A stretch of 18,986 bases of DNA, from positions 1 to 18,986 of the forward strand of contig JBLIKP010000047.1 in the NCBI GenBank assembly GCA_047635375.1, written 5' to 3'. Source of the DNA: JBLIKP01 sp047635375. GTDB taxonomy: Bacteria > Bacteroidota > Bacteroidia > Sphingobacteriales > Sphingobacteriaceae. The notes under the pieces were generated by a model, which worked only from the letters and a program-made list of their open reading frames with translations, did not search any database and had not been told where the DNA came from. Shown in pieces: positions 16,045 to 18,986 of this stretch; position 1 is the stretch's first letter, and each line of letters starts with the position of its first letter. The translations under genes and the position numbers were made by a program.

Positions 16045-17241
16045 TTATAGTAAAGATTCAATAGCGTCAATAATGTCAGCGGCAACTTTGGTTTTAGATT
16101 TCAATTCAAATGGTTTTTCAGTACCATTCTTAAAAAACAGAGTAACCTTATTAGTGTCTCCTGCAAATCCTGCGCCTTTGTCGTTTAATGAGTTTAGGAC
16201 CAAAAGATCGCAATTTTTTCGTTTTAATTTGCCTTTGGCATTTTGTTTTTCGTTGTCCGTCTCAAGGGCAAAACCCACAAGCAGTTGATTAGACTTTTTG
16301 GATTTCCCAAGAGTGGCTAAGATGTCCACTGTTTTTTCAAGCTCAAGGCTGATGTCCTCAGTGTTTTCCTTTTTGATTTTTCTATCGGCCATCTGTTTAG
16401 GCTTATAGTCGGCTACAGCTGCAGTCATTACTCCTAGGTCAGCATCGGTGAATGCCAAATTAGCCTCTTTAAACATATCCTCAGCGGATTGTACATGGAT
16501 TGTGTTTATGCCTTTAGGTATCGGTTGACTTGATGGTCCCAGTATTAGCGTTACAAGAACTCCACGTGAGTATAACTCCTGCGCCAGCGCTATTCCCATT
16601 TTACCGGAAGAGTGGTTGCCAATAAAACGAACCGGATCGATTTTCTCGTAGGTAGGTCCAGCAGTTAAGACTGCTTTTAGGCCTTGAAGTTTACTTTTTT
16701 TTTTATTGAAGAAGGCCTCCAGGAAATCGTGAAGTTCCTCTGGCTCTTGCATTCTTCCCTCACCTATTAGTCCGCTGGCCAACTCCCCGTGGGAGGCACC
16801 AAGGACGATATTACCATAAGCGTTTAAAGAAGATAGGTTTTTTAAGGTTGCAGGATGTTGGTACATATCTAAATCCATGGCTGGAGCCCAAATGATCGGG
16901 CATTTAGCCGATAAGTAGGTTGCCATTAGTAGATTGTCGCAATTCCCATTTGCAGCCTTCGCAAGAGTATTTGCTGTTGCTGGAGCTATCAAAAAAACGT
17001 CGGCCCAGAGTGCTAGTTCGACGTGGTTCTGCCATTCTCCTTGATCGTTTTTGACAAAGGAAGATGCGACAGGATTCTTTGAAAGTGAGGAAAGGGTAAG
17101 TGGTGTGATAAATTCCCGGGCATCAGAGGTCATAACCACCTTAACATCGGCACCAGACTTCACCAAAAGGCGAATTAGCGATGCAGATTTGTAGGCGGCA
17201 ATGCTTCCGCAGATGCCCAGGAGTATTTTTTTACCCTTCAT
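16045..17241 (-). CDS. coaBC: Bifunctional phosphopantothenoylcysteine decarboxylase / phosphopantothenate-cysteine ligase
   Basis: A 398-residue cytoplasmic enzyme carrying out two successive steps of coenzyme A synthesis: joining cysteine to 4'-phosphopantothenate, then decarboxylation. The N-terminal flavoprotein CoaC domain (1 to about 180) has GSIAAYKS (12-19), the catalytic histidine in NHVELALWAD (His73), PATANTLAK (87-95) and PAMDLDMYQHP (120-130). The C-terminal CoaB domain (about 186-398) has TAGPTYEKIDPVRFIGNHSS (193-212), AAVADYKP (274-281) and the KIKKE lysines (288-292). Two CoaC positions differ from the E. coli type: PAMN is PAMD (Asp123), and the flap cysteine of the ACGxxGxGRM motif is Ser156 in LASGLIGEGRM. 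I believe both are usual in Bacteroidota enzymes, so activity is probably retained. It starts 9 bp after the omega-like gene and ends one base before the DUF4835 start. Confidence 0.95.
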   Translation of the reverse strand: MKGKKILLGICGSIAAYKSASLIRLLVKSGADVKVVMTSDAREFITPLTLSSLSKNPVASSFVKNDQGEWQNHVELALWADVFLIAPATANTLAKAANGNCDNLLMATYLSAKCPIIWAPAMDLDMYQHPATLKNLSSLNAYGNIVLGASHGELASGLIGEGRMQEPEELHDFLEAFFNKKKSKLQGLKAVLTAGPTYEKIDPVRFIGNHSSGKMGIALAQELYSRGVLVTLILGPSSQPIPKGINTIHVQSAEDMFKEANLAFTDADLGVMTAAVADYKPKQMADRKIKKENTEDISLELEKTVDILATLGKSKKSNQLLVGFALETDNEKQNAKGKLKRKNCDLLVLNSLNDKGAGFAGDTNKVTLFFKNGTEKPFELKSKTKVAADIIDAIESLL

Positions 17242-17250
17242 GGGTGGGGA

Positions 17251-17589
17251 TTATTTCGTCTCCTTGTCTTTTGCAGGGTTACGGTGGTAGATTTTGCCTT
17301 CCATAAACTCTTCAACGGCAATAGCTACTGGCTTTGGAAGACGCTCATAAAACTTAGAGATTTCGATTTGCTCACGGTTTTCGAATACTTCTTCAAGATT
17401 GTCAGTAGTAGTAGCAAACTCAGCAAGCTTAGCGTGTAACTCCTCTTTCAACTCAAGGCCGATTTGATTAGCGCGCTTTCCAATGATAGCAAGAGACTCG
17501 TATAAGTTTCCTGTTTTTTCAGCTAAGTCCAGCTGATTTCTTGTAACGGTCGTTGTAGGCGCGTTAGATTTTGAATAATTGGTTTCCAT
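17251..17589 (-). CDS. rpoZ: RNA polymerase omega subunit-like protein (RpoZ/Rpb6 family)
   Basis: A 112-residue protein resembling the Bacteroidota form of the RNA polymerase omega subunit, which helps assemble and stabilise the core enzyme. The conserved part is VTRNQLDLAEKTGNLYESLA (16-35), followed by IIGKRANQIGLELKEEL: an omega-like helix that starts with the T-RN pattern and ends in the KRANQI motif corresponding to RARQI/RAKQI in other omegas. The second half (KFYERLPKPVAIAVEEFMEG) is specific to this group. It sits three bases after bamD and 9 bp before coaBC; the pairing of omega and coaBC in one operon is also seen in other bacterial phyla, which supports the call. Confidence 0.82.
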   Translation of the reverse strand: METNYSKSNAPTTTVTRNQLDLAEKTGNLYESLAIIGKRANQIGLELKEELHAKLAEFATTTDNLEEVFENREQIEISKFYERLPKPVAIAVEEFMEGKIYHRNPAKDKETK

Positions 17590-17592
17590 GGG

Positions 17593-18420
17593 TCAATTGA
17601 TTTTTGATGGATTGTTTTGCAAAAAATTCTCTAGCTCTTTAACCGTCGTGGAATATACTTCCTGGGCATCAGAGATATATTGTTCATTTCTGAACTTGTC
17701 AATAAAGCTCAAATATGTTGTTATTGTTTCACGGTAGCGTTCCTCCTTCTTAGAACGTACTGAATTATGTGCGTATTCATAGTTAGCTTGGATTGATAGA
17801 ACCCACATCTCCTCGATGTATTTAGAATCTGGAAAATCTTCAATCGCGTTTTCAAATGATATTACAGCACTTCTATATTCACCTATAGTATAATATGTCT
17901 TTGCGTTTTCAAAAGCTTTTCTTTCTAGCTTGTTCCTTAATAAGTCAATATACTCATTGCATTTTGAAACTCGATCACTATAAGGATAAAGGTTTGCGAA
18001 TAGTTGAAACGCTTCAATTGCCTTTATTGTTTCAGTTTGATCTAAACTAAACTTAGGCGACCTTCGATAAAGGCAATACGCCGACATAAACCTGCATTCC
18101 TCTGCGAATTGACTATTCGCGTAAGTTTCTGAGAAGTTTTTAAAATGGAATGCGGCAGAATAAAGGTCTTTTAAATTGTAATTACAATAAGCATAAAGGT
18201 AATTGACTTTTTCTCCCTTAGCCGAACCTCTATAGATCCCAACCAGTTCCTCTAATAAAGGAAGGGCTTTAACGTATTTTTTGGATTCATAGAATTCAAT
18301 GGCCTTATCGTATTTTGTAGCAAAGTCGCGGCTTTCCAGAAGCTTCTGGTACTTAGTCTTACACCCTGATAGGGCAAGGGTACTTATAATAAGGAAGAAA
18401 AGTAAATACTTAGGGTTCAT
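17593..18420 (-). CDS. bamD: Outer membrane protein assembly lipoprotein BamD
   Basis: A 275-residue lipoprotein of the BAM complex, which inserts beta-barrel proteins into the outer membrane. I start it at the ATG at 18420, not the in-frame ATG at 18441: the former gives a compact lipoprotein signal, MNPKYLLFFLIISTLALSGC, with lipobox LSGC and Cys20 as the lipidated residue, and the promoter's -7 element (18453-18446) places transcription start almost on the upstream ATG. After Cys20 come helical TPR-like repeats, for example YDKAIEFYESKKYVKALPLL (37-56), YSAAFHFKNFSETYANSQFA (87-106), YYTIGEYRSAVISFENAIED (176-195) and a final ETITTYLSFIDKF segment. This matches the five-TPR layout of BamD. 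It heads the cluster with omega, coaBC, the DUF4835 gene and recN. Bacteroidota BamD proteins diverge from the E. coli one, but length, lipobox and TPR pattern agree. Confidence 0.9.
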   Translation of the reverse strand: MNPKYLLFFLIISTLALSGCKTKYQKLLESRDFATKYDKAIEFYESKKYVKALPLLEELVGIYRGSAKGEKVNYLYAYCNYNLKDLYSAAFHFKNFSETYANSQFAEECRFMSAYCLYRRSPKFSLDQTETIKAIEAFQLFANLYPYSDRVSKCNEYIDLLRNKLERKAFENAKTYYTIGEYRSAVISFENAIEDFPDSKYIEEMWVLSIQANYEYAHNSVRSKKEERYRETITTYLSFIDKFRNEQYISDAQEVYSTTVKELENFLQNNPSKIN

Positions 18421-18445
18421 TGAATACTGTTTCAAAAACATCGCG

Positions 18446-18478
18446 CAAAGGTAATTTAAAAAATTTGTTTATACCAAG
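18446..18478 (-). promoter_or_regulatory. Promoter of the bamD cluster
   Basis: On the minus strand CTTG (18478-18475) is followed after 21 bp by TACCTTTG (18453-18446), a full match to TAnnTTTG, followed by GCG. Transcription would start near 18440, leaving a leader of about 20 bases before the chosen bamD ATG. Confidence 0.65.
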
Positions 18479-18563
18479 TAAAGCGTAATTCTTACCTTAA
18501 TATTATATAAGGGAACAAAAAGAGGGTAAACTGAAATTAAATGAAAAAAAAGAAGGGAAAAGG

Positions 18564-18594
18564 TTTCGAGATATAAATATTCGGCTTACATTTG
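18564..18594 (+). promoter_or_regulatory. Tandem promoter P1
   Basis: TTTC (18564-18567), a 19-bp spacer and TACATTTG (18587-18594), preceded by an A-rich stretch. It is followed by CATTCCGTTTAACAGACGGG and then GTCGTTC, which P2 shares almost completely. Confidence 0.6.
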
Positions 18595-18721
18595 CATTCC
18601 GTTTAACAGACGGGGTCGTTCTGAACAACAGATGAGAAATCACCTGAAATTATTGAAAAACATTTTTTTAGCCTTGTTTACAAGGAGTTAAATAAAAGAT
18701 GTGATAAAAGCTTCAAAATAC

Positions 18722-18752
18722 TTTCAGTATTTAAATAAACGCTTTACATTTG
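18722..18752 (+). promoter_or_regulatory. Tandem promoter P2
   Basis: TTTC (18722-18725), a 19-bp spacer and TACATTTG (18745-18752), followed by CACTCCCGTTCAGCGGATGG and GTCGTTC. It is 158 bp downstream of P1, and the -33, spacer length, -7 and start region are all conserved between them. Confidence 0.65.
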
Positions 18753-18875
18753 CACTCCCGTTCAGCGGATGGGTCGTTCAAAAGAGAGTTTATTGTAAGC
18801 AAGATTTACATTATATATATTGATCAGAAGTTAATTATTTCTTCTGAAAAATAAATGAAAAAAAGTTTAAAATAA

Positions 18876-18907
18876 ATTGTGAGATTGAAATAAACCACTT
18901 ACCTTTG
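18876..18907 (+). promoter_or_regulatory. Tandem promoter P3
   Basis: ATTG (18876-18879), a 20-bp spacer and TACCTTTG (18900-18907), followed by CACTCCCGAAACGGAGAG. It is 155 bp downstream of P2, shares the CACTCCCG start region with it, and has an A-rich upstream stretch (AAATGAAAAAAAG) like P1. It would be the promoter nearest the downstream gene. Confidence 0.65.
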
Positions 18908-18986
18908 CACTCCCGAAACGGAGAGAGCGTTTGAAGTTAAGGGTTAAAAGCTTGGAGAGAAGGTATTGCTTAAGAGTAATACGGAG

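Larger units (their letters stand above)
18479..18986 (+). promoter_or_regulatory. Gene-free promoter region, probably leader of a stable-RNA operon to the right
   Basis: No protein gene or tRNA is visible here. The region holds three tandem promoters pointing right (P1-P3, listed separately) and at least three possible hairpins: CCTTGT/ACAAGG (18672-18685), TCAGAAG/CTTCTGA (18824-18830 and 18841-18847), and GTATTGCT/AGTAATAC (18963-18970 and 18975-18982, TAAG loop, one G-U pair). Multiple tandem strong promoters with a GC-rich start region and a structured, non-coding leader suggest an rRNA operon starting just beyond the window. The operon itself is not visible, so this is inference. Confidence 0.55.

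Noticed and set aside
18541..18986. CRISPR array or phage attachment repeats at the right end
   Set aside because: The repeated unit is about 157 bp, degenerate, and centred on promoter elements, without uniform short repeats and spacers.

Overview
The window looks like chromosome of a Bacteroidota bacterium, most likely class Flavobacteriia. Four things point there. Two genes at the left end encode secreted proteins with C-terminal type IX secretion (T9SS, type A) sorting domains. The promoters that can be read follow the Bacteroidota pattern, a weak TTG/TTTC -33 element, about 19 bp, then TAnnTTTG. The intergenic DNA is AT-rich with few recognisable Shine-Dalgarno sites. The gene order bamD - omega - coaBC - DUF4835 - recN is, from memory, typical of Flavobacteriia. 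I cannot name the genus.

Layout. (1) 1-3264, plus strand: a T9SS cargo gene cut by the left edge, followed three bases later by a 720-residue T9SS cargo with beta-propeller-like repeats. (2) 3265-3941: a gene-free stretch of 677 bp with short tandem repeats, GC-rich direct repeats and palindromes, ending in the pruA promoter. (3) 3942-5570: pruA, proline catabolism. It converges on (4) 5688-9053, minus strand: the fused B12-dependent acyl-CoA mutase icmF, with a small RNase H-fold gene (YkuK/DUF458) upstream of it. Two strong hairpin terminators lie between pruA and icmF. (5) 9923-12505, plus strand: the AAA+ unfoldase gene clpC, converging on fabI with a shared bidirectional terminator. (6) 12563-18420, minus strand: fabI, then a tight cluster bamD > omega-like > coaBC > DUF4835 > recN with gaps of 3, 9, 1 and 48 bp, driven by a clear promoter ahead of bamD. 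(7) 18442-18986: no gene. It holds the bamD promoter and, pointing right, three copies of a promoter-containing unit of about 157 bp that very probably drive a stable-RNA (rRNA) operon just beyond the window.

Functionally this is mostly core genome: cell-envelope assembly (BamD and a DUF4835 protein), CoA and fatty-acid synthesis (CoaBC, FabI), DNA repair (RecN), proteolysis (ClpC) and carbon catabolism (PruA, IcmF). I found no defence system, CRISPR array, prophage or transposon. The parts most worth a second look are the triple tandem promoter at the right end, the repeat-rich gap at 3265-3894, active-site substitutions in CoaBC, and the residues that mark the mutase as isobutyryl-CoA type. 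The summary of taxonomy and operon structure is inference; motifs and spacings were read directly.
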